From positions 62,001 to 126,000 of the forward strand of contig NZ_NKTY01000003.1 of the NCBI RefSeq assembly GCF_003207825.1: a stretch of DNA of 64,000 bases. The letters run 5' to 3'. This DNA is from Komagataeibacter saccharivorans. Its GTDB lineage: Bacteria; Pseudomonadota; Alphaproteobacteria; Acetobacterales; Acetobacteraceae. Under the pieces are notes generated by a model, which saw only the letters and a list, made by a program, of their open reading frames with translations, had not been told where the DNA came from and did not search any database. Numbering within the stretch: position 1 is the first letter of the stretch; each line of letters opens with the position of its first letter. Of this stretch, positions 20,085-28,630 are shown in pieces. The translations under genes and the position numbers were made by a program.

Positions 20085-21469
20085 GACCGACGGCTTTCGC
20101 GCACTCTGTTCCAACTGTCCAGTCGTCGCGCCACTTCACGTTCATATCCACGGTCCGTCGGCTGGTACAATTTCGGGCGGCGCATGCCATCGGGGAAGTA
20201 ATTCTGCCCCGATATGCCCCCTTCCGCATCATGGTCGTATTCATAGCCCTTGCCGTAGCCGATATCCTTCATGAGCGTGGTCGGCGCGTTCAGGATATGC
20301 GCCGGTGGCATCAGGCTGCCCGTGGCGCGGGCGGCGCGGCGGGCCATGTTGTAGCCCTTGTAGACCGCGTTGGATTTCGGCGCGGTGGCCAGATGTACCA
20401 CAAGCTGTGCGAGCGCCAGTTCCCCTTCGGGCGAGCCAAGGCGCTCGAACGTTTCCCACGCCGCCACCGCCAGCGGGAGGGCATGGGGGTCGGCCATGCC
20501 CACATCTTCCGCGGCGAAGCGGGTCAGACGACGGGCGATATAGCGCGGGTCCTCGCCACCTTCCAGCATGCGGGCGAACCAGTACAGCGCCGCATCGGGG
20601 TCCGATCCCCGCATGGATTTATGCAGCGCGGAAATCAGGTTGTAATGCTCTTCACGGTCCTTGTCATACAGCGCGGCACGCCGCGCCAGCAGGTTTGACA
20701 GCGCCGCCGGGTCCAGCGGGACAGCCTGTGGCGGCAGGGCAAAAAGCTGTTCGACCATGTTCAGAAGGTAGCGCCCGTCCCCATCCGCCATGGCGCGCAG
20801 GGTGGCGCGCGCTTCAGGTGTCAGGGGCAGCGGCGTGCCGGTCGCAGCTTCCGCGCGGTGCAGGAGCTGTTCCATCGCCGCATCGTCCAGCCGATGCAGC
20901 ACCAGCACCTGACAGCGTGAAAGCAGCGCGCTGTTGAGCGCGAAGGACGGGTTTTCCGTCGTCGCACCCACCAGCACCACAGTGCCATCTTCCACCACCG
21001 GCAGGAACCCGTCCTGCTGCGCGCGGTTGAAGCGATGGATTTCATCCACGAACAGAAGGGTGCCGCCGCCCTGCGCACTGATGCGCCGGGCTTCCTCGAA
21101 CGCGCGCTTGAGATCGGCCACACCGGAAAAGACGGCTGAAAGCTGGACAAAGCGCAGCCCCGCCGCATTGGCCAGCAGGCGGGCGATGGTGGTCTTGCCC
21201 ACACCCGGCCCACCCCACAGGATCAGGCTGGCCAGCGATCCGCGCGCCAGCATCTGCCGCAGGCTGCCCTTTGGCCCCAGCAGGTGATCCTGCCCCACCA
21301 CGTCATCCAGCGTGGCCGGGCGCAGCCTGTCGGCCAGTGGCTGGGTGCGCGCGGGCTGGGCCGTGGCAGCGGGCGGAAAGGCGACCGGATCGCGGTCCCC
21401 CTGGCCAGACGGCAGTCCACCGAACAGATCCGCCGGGCCTTCATCCATACTGTCACGCCTGCCTGCCAT
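20081..21469 (-). CDS. rarA: Replication-associated recombination protein RarA (MgsA)
   Basis: RarA is a clamp-loader-like AAA+ ATPase that acts at stalled replication forks. The protein has ADRLRPATLDDVVGQDHLLG, Walker A GGPGVGKTT, Walker B LLFVDEIHRFN, sensor 1 GATTENPSF and the C-terminal MgsA tetramerisation region with KSNAVYKGYNMA and HILNAPT. ATGs at 21469 (MAGRRDSM, with AGGAG only three bases upstream) and 21448 (MDEGPADLF) are both possible. The open frame reaches 21514. It is coupled to the pseudouridine synthase gene downstream. Confidence 0.93.
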   Translation of the reverse strand: MAGRRDSMDEGPADLFGGLPSGQGDRDPVAFPPAATAQPARTQPLADRLRPATLDDVVGQDHLLGPKGSLRQMLARGSLASLILWGGPGVGKTTIARLLANAAGLRFVQLSAVFSGVADLKRAFEEARRISAQGGGTLLFVDEIHRFNRAQQDGFLPVVEDGTVVLVGATTENPSFALNSALLSRCQVLVLHRLDDAAMEQLLHRAEAATGTPLPLTPEARATLRAMADGDGRYLLNMVEQLFALPPQAVPLDPAALSNLLARRAALYDKDREEHYNLISALHKSMRGSDPDAALYWFARMLEGGEDPRYIARRLTRFAAEDVGMADPHALPLAVAAWETFERLGSPEGELALAQLVVHLATAPKSNAVYKGYNMARRAARATGSLMPPAHILNAPTTLMKDIGYGKGYEYDHDAEGGISGQNYFPDGMRRPKLYQPTDRGYEREVARRLDSWNRVRESRRS

Positions 21470-21573
21470 ATGCTCCTGCCTGTACCGTCCTGTCGCGGCC
21501 CCCTGCGGGACCATCCGTTCAAATTGGGAAGTGCGGCATCATAATACCAGCCCCAACATTACCGCGCACCGTA

Positions 21574-22950
21574 TCAGAACTGGAAATAGATGAAGGGTTC
21601 GGGTGGCCTGCCCCCCATCAGGAACAGCAGCAGCACGAAGGCCACGCCCCCCGCCACCGCCAGCCAGGGTGCCGGGCGCATGCGCTCAAGCACGGCTTCC
21701 TGCGATGATGGACCCACCAGCGCCACCAGAAGCGCCAGCCCCAGAACCACGGGATGCCGGACACTGGCCGCACCGATCCCCTGCGCCCCGCCGATCCCCG
21801 CCAGCATCCGGCCCGCCGTGGGCAGGTCGGCGGCACGGAACACCACCCATGTCAGCAGCACGAAAGCCAGCGTCAGCACCCGCCCACCCCATCGGGGCAT
21901 GACCCGCCCCGTCCGCGTCCATACATGCGCCACCGCCAGCGCAGCGCCATGCAGCAGCCCCCATAGCACAAAGGTCCAGCCCGCCCCGTGCCACAGACCG
22001 GCAAGGCCCATCGTAACCATCACATTGGCCACCTGACGCAGCGGCGCGCAGCGGTTGCCACCCAGCGGGATGTAGATGTAATCGCGCAGGAAACGCGACA
22101 GCGTCATGTGCCACCGCCGCCAGAAATCGCGCACCGACACCGCCCGGTATGGCGCGTTGAAGTTGAAGGGCAGGCGTATCCCCATCATCAGCGCCATGCC
22201 GATGGCCATGTCGGAATAACCGGAAAAATCGAAATAGATCTGAAGCATGTAGGCAACGGCCGCGAGCCATGCCGCCGCCATATCCGGCGCATGTCCCATA
22301 TGGGCTGCATCGAATACCGGCGTACACATGCTGCCCAGCGTATCGGCCAGCCCGACCTTCTTGCCCAGACCGACCAGCAGCAGCAGGCTGCCCCGGCCGA
22401 TATTCTCCCACATCATGGCGCCACGCGGGCTGGCGTCGAACTGCCAGATCAGTTCGTTATGCCGCACGATCGGCCCCGCCACGAGCTGCGGGAAAAAGGT
22501 CACGAATTCCAAGAAATCCGCCAGCCGGTAAACCCGCGCCTGCCCGCGCCCCAGATCCACCAGATAGGAGATTTTCTGGAACACAAAAAAAGAAAGTCCA
22601 AGCGGCAGCACCACCGGCCACGGCGTATGAATCCCCCCCGTGAGGGAGACCAGACAGCCCGCCAGCCAGTCAGCATATTTGAAACCGCCCAGCACCAGCA
22701 GGTTGCCCGCAATGCCCAGCCACAGCCATTCCCGCCTGCGCCGGCACCCCCACGCCATGGCCACCATCTGGTTGAACCCGACCATGCCCAGCAGGAAGGG
22801 CACGAACCGCCAGTCCCATAACCCGTAGAATACAAGCGACGCCGCAATCACCACGCCCTGCCGCGCGGCCCGGCTGCCCGATACGGCGTAATACAGTCCA
22901 AGCACCAGCGGCAGGAACACCACAAGGAAGGACTGCGAGGCAAACAGCAT
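21574..22950 (-). CDS. AlgI-like MBOAT O-acyltransferase
   Basis: MBOAT proteins of the AlgI/PatA group move acyl groups across the inner membrane for acetylation of polysaccharides. The 458-residue polytopic protein has VAGPIVRHNELIWQF, the DFSGYSDMAIGMALMMGI region, the FWRRWHMTLSRFLRDYIYIPLGG signature (in pieces) and the catalytic His in GLAGLWHGAGWTF. No AlgJ/DltD-like SGNH partner lies in the window, so the acceptor is unknown; an exported polysaccharide such as cellulose or acetan is a guess. It shares one base with the stop of the upstream flavoprotein gene (TGATG). Confidence 0.9.
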   Translation of the reverse strand: MLFASQSFLVVFLPLVLGLYYAVSGSRAARQGVVIAASLVFYGLWDWRFVPFLLGMVGFNQMVAMAWGCRRRREWLWLGIAGNLLVLGGFKYADWLAGCLVSLTGGIHTPWPVVLPLGLSFFVFQKISYLVDLGRGQARVYRLADFLEFVTFFPQLVAGPIVRHNELIWQFDASPRGAMMWENIGRGSLLLLVGLGKKVGLADTLGSMCTPVFDAAHMGHAPDMAAAWLAAVAYMLQIYFDFSGYSDMAIGMALMMGIRLPFNFNAPYRAVSVRDFWRRWHMTLSRFLRDYIYIPLGGNRCAPLRQVANVMVTMGLAGLWHGAGWTFVLWGLLHGAALAVAHVWTRTGRVMPRWGGRVLTLAFVLLTWVVFRAADLPTAGRMLAGIGGAQGIGAASVRHPVVLGLALLVALVGPSSQEAVLERMRPAPWLAVAGGVAFVLLLFLMGGRPPEPFIYFQF

Positions 22951-24182
22951 CAGCCGCTACGTTCCGCCACGGCCTGCCCCGCCGCATGGCCGCTGGACCA
23001 TGCCCACTGGAAATTATAGCCGCCCAGCCACCCGGTCACGTCCACGGCTTCCCCCACCATGAACAGCCCCGGCACGTCCCGCGCTTCCATATCGCGCGAA
23101 GACAGGCCGTCGGTATCCACCCCGCCGCGCGTAACCTCCGCCTTGACGTAGCCTTCCGTGCCATGGGGGTTGAGCCGCCATGCGCCAAGCTGGTGCGCCA
23201 CGGCGGTCAGGACGGCATCGGGCATGCCTGCAAGCTGTCCTTCAGGCAGGTAAGCCTGCGCGAAAACCTGCGCCAGCCGCTGCGGCAGCAGCATGGACAG
23301 CATGGCCAGCCCGCCAGCGCGCGGGCGGTCGCGCTTGATGTCCAGCACGCGGCGGCCCGCATCCACGCCCGGCAGCAGGTCGATGTCCAGCGCCTGTCCC
23401 GGCTGCCAGTAGGATGACGCCTGCAATATGGCGGGACCGGACAGGCCACGATGGGTAAAGACCATGCCGTCGCGGAAAATGACCTCCCGCGCATGCCGCC
23501 CCGTCCCGCTGCGGCATGCGATGCCCACGTTGACGGACAGTCCGGCCAGCGGCTCCATCCATTCCCGGTCCTGCGCGCCAAAGGTCAGCGGCACCAGCGC
23601 GGGGGCCGGGGCCACGACACGCAGGCCGAAACGGCGCGCGAGATCATGCGCCAGCCCCGTGGCCCCCAGCTTGGGAATGGACAGTCCCCCTGTCGCCACG
23701 ATCAGGTTACGGGCGCGGAAAACCCCCTGATCCGTTTCAATCCGGTATTCCCCGCCACCATCGCGCGCCACGTCGATGATCCGGTGCGACAGGCGCATGT
23801 CCACCTGTGCCGCAGCACATTCACGCAGCAGCATGTCCACAATGTCACGCGCCGAACGGTCGCAGAATAGCTGGCCCGCCGCCTTTTCATGCCACGGGAT
23901 GCGATGGCGCTGCACCAGGGCCAGGAAATCGGCGGCGGTGTACCGCGCCAGCGCCGACTTCGCAAAATGCGGATTGCCGGACAGGAACTGGCTGGCGCCC
24001 ATATCCATATTGGTGAAATTGCACCGCCCGCCGCCCGAAATCAGGATCTTGCGGCCCGCATGCGGCGCATGGTCCACCACCATGACCCGCCTGCCCGCCT
24101 GCCCCGCCGTGGCCGCCGCCATAAGGCCCGCGGCCCCTGCGCCCAGCACGATGGCGTCGCAGCCCGCGGTCTGTGCCTTCAC
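22950..24182 (-). CDS. HI0933/YhiN-family flavoprotein
   Basis: This family of FAD/NAD(P)-binding oxidoreductases is widespread but poorly characterised. The 410-residue product has an N-terminal dinucleotide fold IVLGAGAAGLMAA, then the family marks GRKILISGGGRCNFTN, FLALVQRHRIPWHEK and LIVATGGLSIPKLGATG. The C-terminal GGVDTDGLSSRDMEA and GLFMVGEAVDVTGWLGGYNFQWAW sit where FAD is bound. The GTG at 24182 (VKAQTAGCDAIV) was chosen because it lies four bases beyond the upstream GST stop and just before the conserved fold. It is coupled to the MBOAT gene. Confidence 0.88.
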   Translation of the reverse strand: MKAQTAGCDAIVLGAGAAGLMAAATAGQAGRRVMVVDHAPHAGRKILISGGGRCNFTNMDMGASQFLSGNPHFAKSALARYTAADFLALVQRHRIPWHEKAAGQLFCDRSARDIVDMLLRECAAAQVDMRLSHRIIDVARDGGGEYRIETDQGVFRARNLIVATGGLSIPKLGATGLAHDLARRFGLRVVAPAPALVPLTFGAQDREWMEPLAGLSVNVGIACRSGTGRHAREVIFRDGMVFTHRGLSGPAILQASSYWQPGQALDIDLLPGVDAGRRVLDIKRDRPRAGGLAMLSMLLPQRLAQVFAQAYLPEGQLAGMPDAVLTAVAHQLGAWRLNPHGTEGYVKAEVTRGGVDTDGLSSRDMEARDVPGLFMVGEAVDVTGWLGGYNFQWAWSSGHAAGQAVAERSG

Positions 24183-24186
24183 GGCG

Positions 24187-24855
24187 CTAGAAATCCAGAT
24201 CCGCGTAATGGGCGGGCGGATTGATGCCGGTGATGCGGTCCTGCAGCAGGGAGCGGAAGCATGGGCGGCTCTTGATCCGGGCGTACCAGTCCTTTGCCGC
24301 CGGTGCCCGCGCCCAGTCCACGTCATCAAGGAAGTCGAGACAGGACAGATGCGCCGCCGCCGCGAAATCCGCCATCGACAGCATGTTCCCCGCCAGCCAC
24401 TGCCGCGTTTCGGCCAGCCAGTCGATATAGGACAGGTGGGTGCGGATATTGGCGTATCCCGCCCGCAGCGCCGCCCCATCGGGATTGCCGCGTCCCGAAA
24501 TGCGCTTCATCACCTTTTCATTAAGCAGGTTGCGCGATACCTCGCGGCCGAATTTCTCGTCAAACCACACCACCAGCCTGCGCACTTCCACCCGTTCGGC
24601 CAGCGTGCGGCCCAGAAGGGGGGTGTCGGGATAGGCTTCTTCCAGATATTCGCAGATCACCCACGAATCCGGAATGCACAGGCCGTTTTCTTCCTGTAGC
24701 ATGGGGACCGTGCCGGCAGGGTTGCGGTCAAGGTATTCGGGACGCTGTTCCCAGATACGCTCGATCTTGAGTTCGAACGGCAGCCGCTTTTCCCCCAGCA
24801 CGAGGCGAACCTTGCGGGAATACGGCGAAAGGGGAAGGTGGTACAGGATGCGCAT
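24187..24855 (-). CDS. Glutathione S-transferase family protein
   Basis: The 222-residue cytosolic protein has an N-terminal thioredoxin-like domain (LYHLPLSPYSRKVRLVL, GTVPMLQ, DSWVICEYLEEAYP) and an all-helical C-terminal domain (LSMADFAAAAHLSCLDFL). The catalytic Ser or Cys cannot be assigned firmly; SPYS near residue 11 is the likely glutathione-activating site. It is first in a minus-strand run and divergent from minC across 166 bases that probably hold both promoters. Its substrate is unknown. Confidence 0.88.
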   Translation of the reverse strand: MRILYHLPLSPYSRKVRLVLGEKRLPFELKIERIWEQRPEYLDRNPAGTVPMLQEENGLCIPDSWVICEYLEEAYPDTPLLGRTLAERVEVRRLVVWFDEKFGREVSRNLLNEKVMKRISGRGNPDGAALRAGYANIRTHLSYIDWLAETRQWLAGNMLSMADFAAAAHLSCLDFLDDVDWARAPAAKDWYARIKSRPCFRSLLQDRITGINPPAHYADLDF

Positions 24856-25021
24856 GCTTCCGCTTTATTGCATCGGGCCGCTCTTCGCCAAGCCCCGAGT
24901 ACGCATGAAAGAAAAAGCACGCGCGCAGGGGCGGTGAAACAGCATCCACCCCTCGACAGTTGGCCCATGGCACGATAGCTGAAAACAGACACGCCCATTT
25001 ACCATACAGGACAGGATCACG

Positions 25022-25759
25022 TTGCCAGACGAACTGCGTCCCCCACCGAAAATCCGCGCACGCGGGCGGTCGTTCCTTGCCCTGGTGCTTTCGCCCGAAC
25101 CCGCGCTGGCGGACTGGCTGCTCGGGCTGGATGCGCAGATCGCGCGGTCCAGCACGTTCTTCGCGGGCAAGCCGGTCATACTGGACCTGTCCCTGCTGGA
25201 TGCCGGGACCGAAGGGCTGGCCGGTCTCTATCCCGCGCTGCGTGAACGTGGCATCCGCATCATCGGCATAGAAGGCGGCGATCCGTCATGGCCCGCCTGC
25301 GCGCAGTGGGACTGGCCCGCCGGCTTCATGGGGGGACGGGCCTCCGGCGCCGTGGAAATCCCCGAGGATACGGCCACGGCCACCGCCCCCGAGGCGCCGC
25401 GCGGTTCATCCATGATCCTTGAACAGCCGATCCGCTCGGGACAGACGATCATGAACCCCGACGGGGACATCATCATCGTGGGGTCCGTCGCTTCCGGCGC
25501 GGAAGTGACGGCAGGGGGATCGATCCATGTTTACGGCCCGCTGCGCGGCCGGGCCATCGCGGGCATGAACGGGCAGCCGGACGCGCGCATCTTCGCCCAT
25601 TCGATGCAGGCCGAACTGGCGGCTATTGACGGTTATTACATTACCGCCGAAGAAATAGATCCGCGCTACGTCCAGCAACCCGCGCAGATCATTCTCAGTA
25701 ATGACACACTTGTTGTGCAGCCACTGGTCCCGCCGACATTCGCAGGCCGCAAAACCTGA
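25022..25759 (+). CDS. minC: Septum site-determining protein MinC
   Basis: MinC blocks FtsZ polymerisation at the cell poles when recruited by MinD. The 245-residue product has an N-terminal FtsZ-inhibiting domain (SFLALVLSPEPALADWLLGLDAQI) and a Pro/Ala-rich linker. The C-terminal beta-helix is typical: PIRSGQTIMNPDGDIIIVGSV, GGSIHVYGPLRGRAIAG and FAHSMQAELAAIDGYY. The start is TTG at 25022, with CAGGACAGGA just upstream. It is first of minCDE, which all run in the same direction. Confidence 0.93.
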   Translation: MPDELRPPPKIRARGRSFLALVLSPEPALADWLLGLDAQIARSSTFFAGKPVILDLSLLDAGTEGLAGLYPALRERGIRIIGIEGGDPSWPACAQWDWPAGFMGGRASGAVEIPEDTATATAPEAPRGSSMILEQPIRSGQTIMNPDGDIIIVGSVASGAEVTAGGSIHVYGPLRGRAIAGMNGQPDARIFAHSMQAELAAIDGYYITAEEIDPRYVQQPAQIILSNDTLVVQPLVPPTFAGRKT

Positions 25760-25870
25760 CGACATCGCACTGATTTCCCATTGCGCCATGCGCGCGCCAA
25801 CCCATACAACCGTATCCATCAGGTCATGAACAAGAAAACACCCCCCAAGAGCGGACAAGGAACTACCCCA

Positions 25871-26683
25871 ATGGCAAAAGTGCTGGTTGTCACATCCGGC
25901 AAGGGCGGCGTCGGAAAGACAACGTCAACTGCGGCACTGGGCGCAGCACTGGCACAGACCGGGCAGAATGTCGTTGTTGTCGATTTTGACGTCGGCCTGC
26001 GCAATCTCGACCTTGTCATGGGGGCCGAGCGCCGGGTCGTGTTCGACCTGATCAACGTGATCCAGGGTGACGCCAAGCTTTCGCAGGCGCTGATCCGCGA
26101 CAAGCGGATCGAGACCCTGTCCATCCTGCCTGCGTCCCAGACACGCGACAAGGACGCCCTGACCGCCGAAGGCGTGGCCAAGGTGATGCAGGAACTGCGC
26201 GAAAAGTTCGACTGGGTGATCTGTGACAGCCCGGCGGGCATTGAACGTGGCGCCCAGCTTGCCATGTACCATGCCGATTACGCCGTTGTGGTGACCAATC
26301 CCGAAGTCTCCTCCGTGCGTGACAGTGACCGGATCATCGGCATGCTGGACAGCACGACAGAACGGGCGAAAGCTGGTGGCAAGATCGAGAAATACCTGCT
26401 GCTGACCCGTTACGACCCGGCGCGCGCCGCACGCGGCGAAATGCTGCGGATCGAGGACGTGCTGGAAATCCTGTCCATACCGCTGCTGGGCATCATTCCC
26501 GAAAGCGAGGAAGTGCTGCGGGCCTCCAACCTTGGTGCGCCTGTAACCATCAGCAGCCCCGACAGCCCGCCGGCCCGTGCCTATGCGGAAGCCGCGCGCA
26601 GGCTGGAAGGTGAAAAACTGGAAGTGACCGTGCCGACCGAACGCAAGGGGCTGTTCGCACGCCTGTTCAAAGGGAGAGGCTGA
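25871..26683 (+). CDS. minD: Septum site-determining protein MinD
   Basis: MinD is the membrane-associated ATPase that carries MinC and is driven off the membrane by MinE. The 270-residue protein has the deviant Walker A KGGVGKTT at residues 11-18, the [18 protein letters not shown] switch region and the C-terminal amphipathic membrane-targeting helix ([12 protein letters not shown]). The ATG at 25871 ([10 protein letters not shown]) fits the family start; an in-frame ATG at 25826 would add 15 residues. The stop overlaps the minE ATG by one base. Confidence 0.97.
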   Translation: MAKVLVVTSGKGGVGKTTSTAALGAALAQTGQNVVVVDFDVGLRNLDLVMGAERRVVFDLINVIQGDAKLSQALIRDKRIETLSILPASQTRDKDALTAEGVAKVMQELREKFDWVICDSPAGIERGAQLAMYHADYAVVVTNPEVSSVRDSDRIIGMLDSTTERAKAGGKIEKYLLLTRYDPARAARGEMLRIEDVLEILSIPLLGIIPESEEVLRASNLGAPVTISSPDSPPARAYAEAARRLEGEKLEVTVPTERKGLFARLFKGRG

Positions 26684-26958
26684 TGAGCCTGTTCAGTTCC
26701 TTCTTCGGTCGCGGTAACAAGACTTCCGCCCCCGTAGCGCGTGACAGACTCCAGATCCTGCTGGCCCATGAACGCACGGGCGACGGCACGGAATCCGACC
26801 TGCTTTCCAAGCTGCATGCGGAAATCCTGCAGGTGATCAAGAAGCATATCCCCGTCGATCAGGACAAGGTGCAGGTCAAGCTGGACCGTGGCAACTCCGT
26901 CTCGATGCTGGAAATTGACATCGAAGTGCCGCAGCTCAAGTCATCGGACCGTCCGTAA
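26683..26958 (+). CDS. minE: Cell division topological specificity factor MinE
   Basis: MinE stimulates MinD ATPase activity and keeps the division inhibitor away from midcell. The 91-residue protein has a membrane-binding N-terminus ([10 protein letters not shown]), the MinD-contact helix ([16 protein letters not shown]) and the C-terminal dimerisation domain ([19 protein letters not shown]). It overlaps minD by one base (TGATG). A perfect palindrome follows the stop. Confidence 0.95.
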   Translation: MSLFSSFFGRGNKTSAPVARDRLQILLAHERTGDGTESDLLSKLHAEILQVIKKHIPVDQDKVQVKLDRGNSVSMLEIDIEVPQLKSSDRP

Positions 26959-26970
26959 AGGCAACGGCAT

Positions 26971-27000
26971 ATGGACAGGGCCGCATGCGGCCCTGTCCAT
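26971..27000. repeat. 30-bp perfect palindrome, possible terminator between minE and gntR
   Basis: The stretch begins ATGGACAGGGCCGCA and is its own reverse complement across all 30 bases. It lies 12 bases after the minE stop and 12 bases before the end of the convergent gntR gene. As RNA it forms a stem with a tight GC-rich loop, but no T tract follows on either side. It could end transcription in both directions or bind a dimeric protein. Confidence 0.6.
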
Positions 27001-27012
27001 GACAGAGACTGT

Positions 27013-27687
27013 TCAGGAAAGGCGGGGTTCGATCCAGCGGCGGGCATGTTCGAAATCCCGCGCGACCGCCGCCTGTGCCGCCGCCACGTCACGCTGGCGC
27101 AGGGCTGCGATCAGGTCTTCATGCGGATGGGGACGGCCTTCATGTTCCAGATGGATCATGGGGCGTGACAGCGCATAGATCGGACCGATACGCATCCACA
27201 GGTTCCGCAGGATCGTGGCCGTAAGCGGCAGTTCGGCCAGAGTGGCCACCGTTGTATGGAAATCCGCATTGAAGGCGGCCATACCCCCGTCGTCGCGCGC
27301 ACGCGACGCATCCATGAACTGGCGCTGCAGGATGACCAGCGCCTCGATCCCGTGATCGGTCGCGCGCTGGGCTGCGGCGGCAGCCAGACGCATTTCCAGA
27401 TCGGAACGCAGGTCATGGATTTCGGCAAAGCTGCGCTGGGTCATGGCGGGCACCACCGCCGTATTGCGGTCATTCAGTTCCAGCGCATGTTCGGATACCA
27501 GACGCAGCAGCGCTTCGCGCACCGGAGTAGGGCTAAGCCCCAGTTCGGCAGCCAGGGGACGCAGGACCAGACGTTCACCCGAACGATAGCGGCTGCGGAT
27601 CAGCCCACGACGCACGTGGTCATAGGCTTCCTCGCTCAAGGCGCGGCGTGGAAGCTTTTCAGACTGGCCTGCGGTGAATGCTACCAT
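27013..27687 (-). CDS. GntR-family transcriptional regulator (FadR/FCD type)
   Basis: This 224-residue DNA-binding protein has an N-terminal winged helix-turn-helix (AYDHVRRGLIRSRYRSGERL; LAAELGLSPTPVREAL) and a C-terminal FCD ligand domain with ALRQRDVAAAQAAVARDFEHAR, where His and Asp usually bind a metal and an organic acid. The effector is unknown. It is divergent from the ferritin-like gene, and the AT-rich stretch just upstream of its start has inverted repeats that may be its operator. Confidence 0.9.
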   Translation of the reverse strand: MVAFTAGQSEKLPRRALSEEAYDHVRRGLIRSRYRSGERLVLRPLAAELGLSPTPVREALLRLVSEHALELNDRNTAVVPAMTQRSFAEIHDLRSDLEMRLAAAAAQRATDHGIEALVILQRQFMDASRARDDGGMAAFNADFHTTVATLAELPLTATILRNLWMRIGPIYALSRPMIHLEHEGRPHPHEDLIAALRQRDVAAAQAAVARDFEHARRWIEPRLS

Positions 27688-27718
27688 GCCGTTGAATCAT
27701 CCTTAATGCAAATAGGTC

Positions 27719-27743
27719 TTATTAATACGGATCAATAATGATC
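27719..27743. promoter_or_regulatory. AT-rich inverted repeats upstream of gntR (candidate operator)
   Basis: TTATT-N10-AATAA (27719-27738) and the overlapping GATC-AATAAT-GATC (27730-27743) lie 32-56 bases upstream of the gntR start in an unusually AT-rich patch. Position and symmetry suit an autoregulatory operator. No family consensus was matched, so this is inference. Confidence 0.35.
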
Positions 27744-27931
27744 TATGCGTGAATGGCAACGCCTGAAAAAGCGAAAAACCATTTTTTGCTGCATTTGGCG
27801 GGATTCATGGCTGCTTTGTCATGGAAAGCCGCCCCGGCAGGGAACCCCCCGCCCCCCAGACCCGTTATCCCGGCACAGGTTCGTAACATGCCGCTTCCCA
27901 TCACAAGATGGGGAGCAATAAGGAGACGACC

Positions 27932-28495
27932 ATGGCCGACGTCGCAGAAAACACCTTCCTGACCGATGTGCAGACATTGCGCGCACGCGCGAAGCAGGCG
28001 ATCGAAAAAGGTGCGCTGACCCCCGCCTACCAGGGCGACGTCAAGACCGCGATCGAACTGTTGCAGACGGTTGTCGCAACCGAACTTGTGTGTGTCCTGC
28101 GCTATACGATGCATTCCATTTCCGTCGCGGGCATCAACAGTGAAAGCGTCGCGGGCGAATTCGCAACCCATGCGAAAGAGGAACGCGCCCATATGATGTG
28201 GGCAGCGCAGCGCATAGACCAGCTTGGCGGTATACCCAACCTTGCGCCCGAAGGGCTGGCCACGCGTTCGGCAAGTGAATACGGTAAGGGCGGCAATCTG
28301 ATCGAGATGGTGCGCCAGAACCTTGTGGCCGAACGCCTGGTGATCGAGCATTACCGTGAACTGATCCGCTACTTTGCCGACCACGACCCCACAACGCGCA
28401 TCATGCTCGAAAAGATCCTTGCGGAAGAAGAAGAACACGCAACCGATATGCACGACCTGCTGGTTGCCCACGAAGGACATCCCTTCCTGTCCTGA
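27932..28495 (+). CDS. Ferritin-like (bacterioferritin-type) protein
   Basis: The 187-residue protein is a ferritin-like four-helix bundle with a diiron site: Glu in TELVCVLRYT, the EERAHMMW motif and, late in the protein, LAEEEEHATDMHDLL. It is likely to store or oxidise iron; it is neither Dps nor a clear haem-binding Bfr. The ATG at 27932 has AGGAG at 27921-27925. A small hairpin (CCCATC-ACAA-GATGGG, 27897-27912) sits in the leader just upstream of the ribosome site. It is followed by the aldehyde dehydrogenase gene after 135 bases. Confidence 0.85.
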   Translation: MADVAENTFLTDVQTLRARAKQAIEKGALTPAYQGDVKTAIELLQTVVATELVCVLRYTMHSISVAGINSESVAGEFATHAKEERAHMMWAAQRIDQLGGIPNLAPEGLATRSASEYGKGGNLIEMVRQNLVAERLVIEHYRELIRYFADHDPTTRIMLEKILAEEEEHATDMHDLLVAHEGHPFLS

Positions 28496-28630
28496 TTTCC
28501 TGCTTTTCAGCCACCGCGCACTGCGCCTGCCCTTTATGCAATCCTGTCCGCCCGCATGGGCGGGACGGGAGGCCTTGGCGCGTTCATCGTCCTGCGGTGG
28601 CCTTTTCCCATTTCAAACGGAGACCCCATA

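Noticed and set aside
20241-20937. Several overlapping Pro/Arg/Gly-rich ORFs opposite rarA
   Set aside because: Out-of-frame shadows of rarA with no codon bias of their own.
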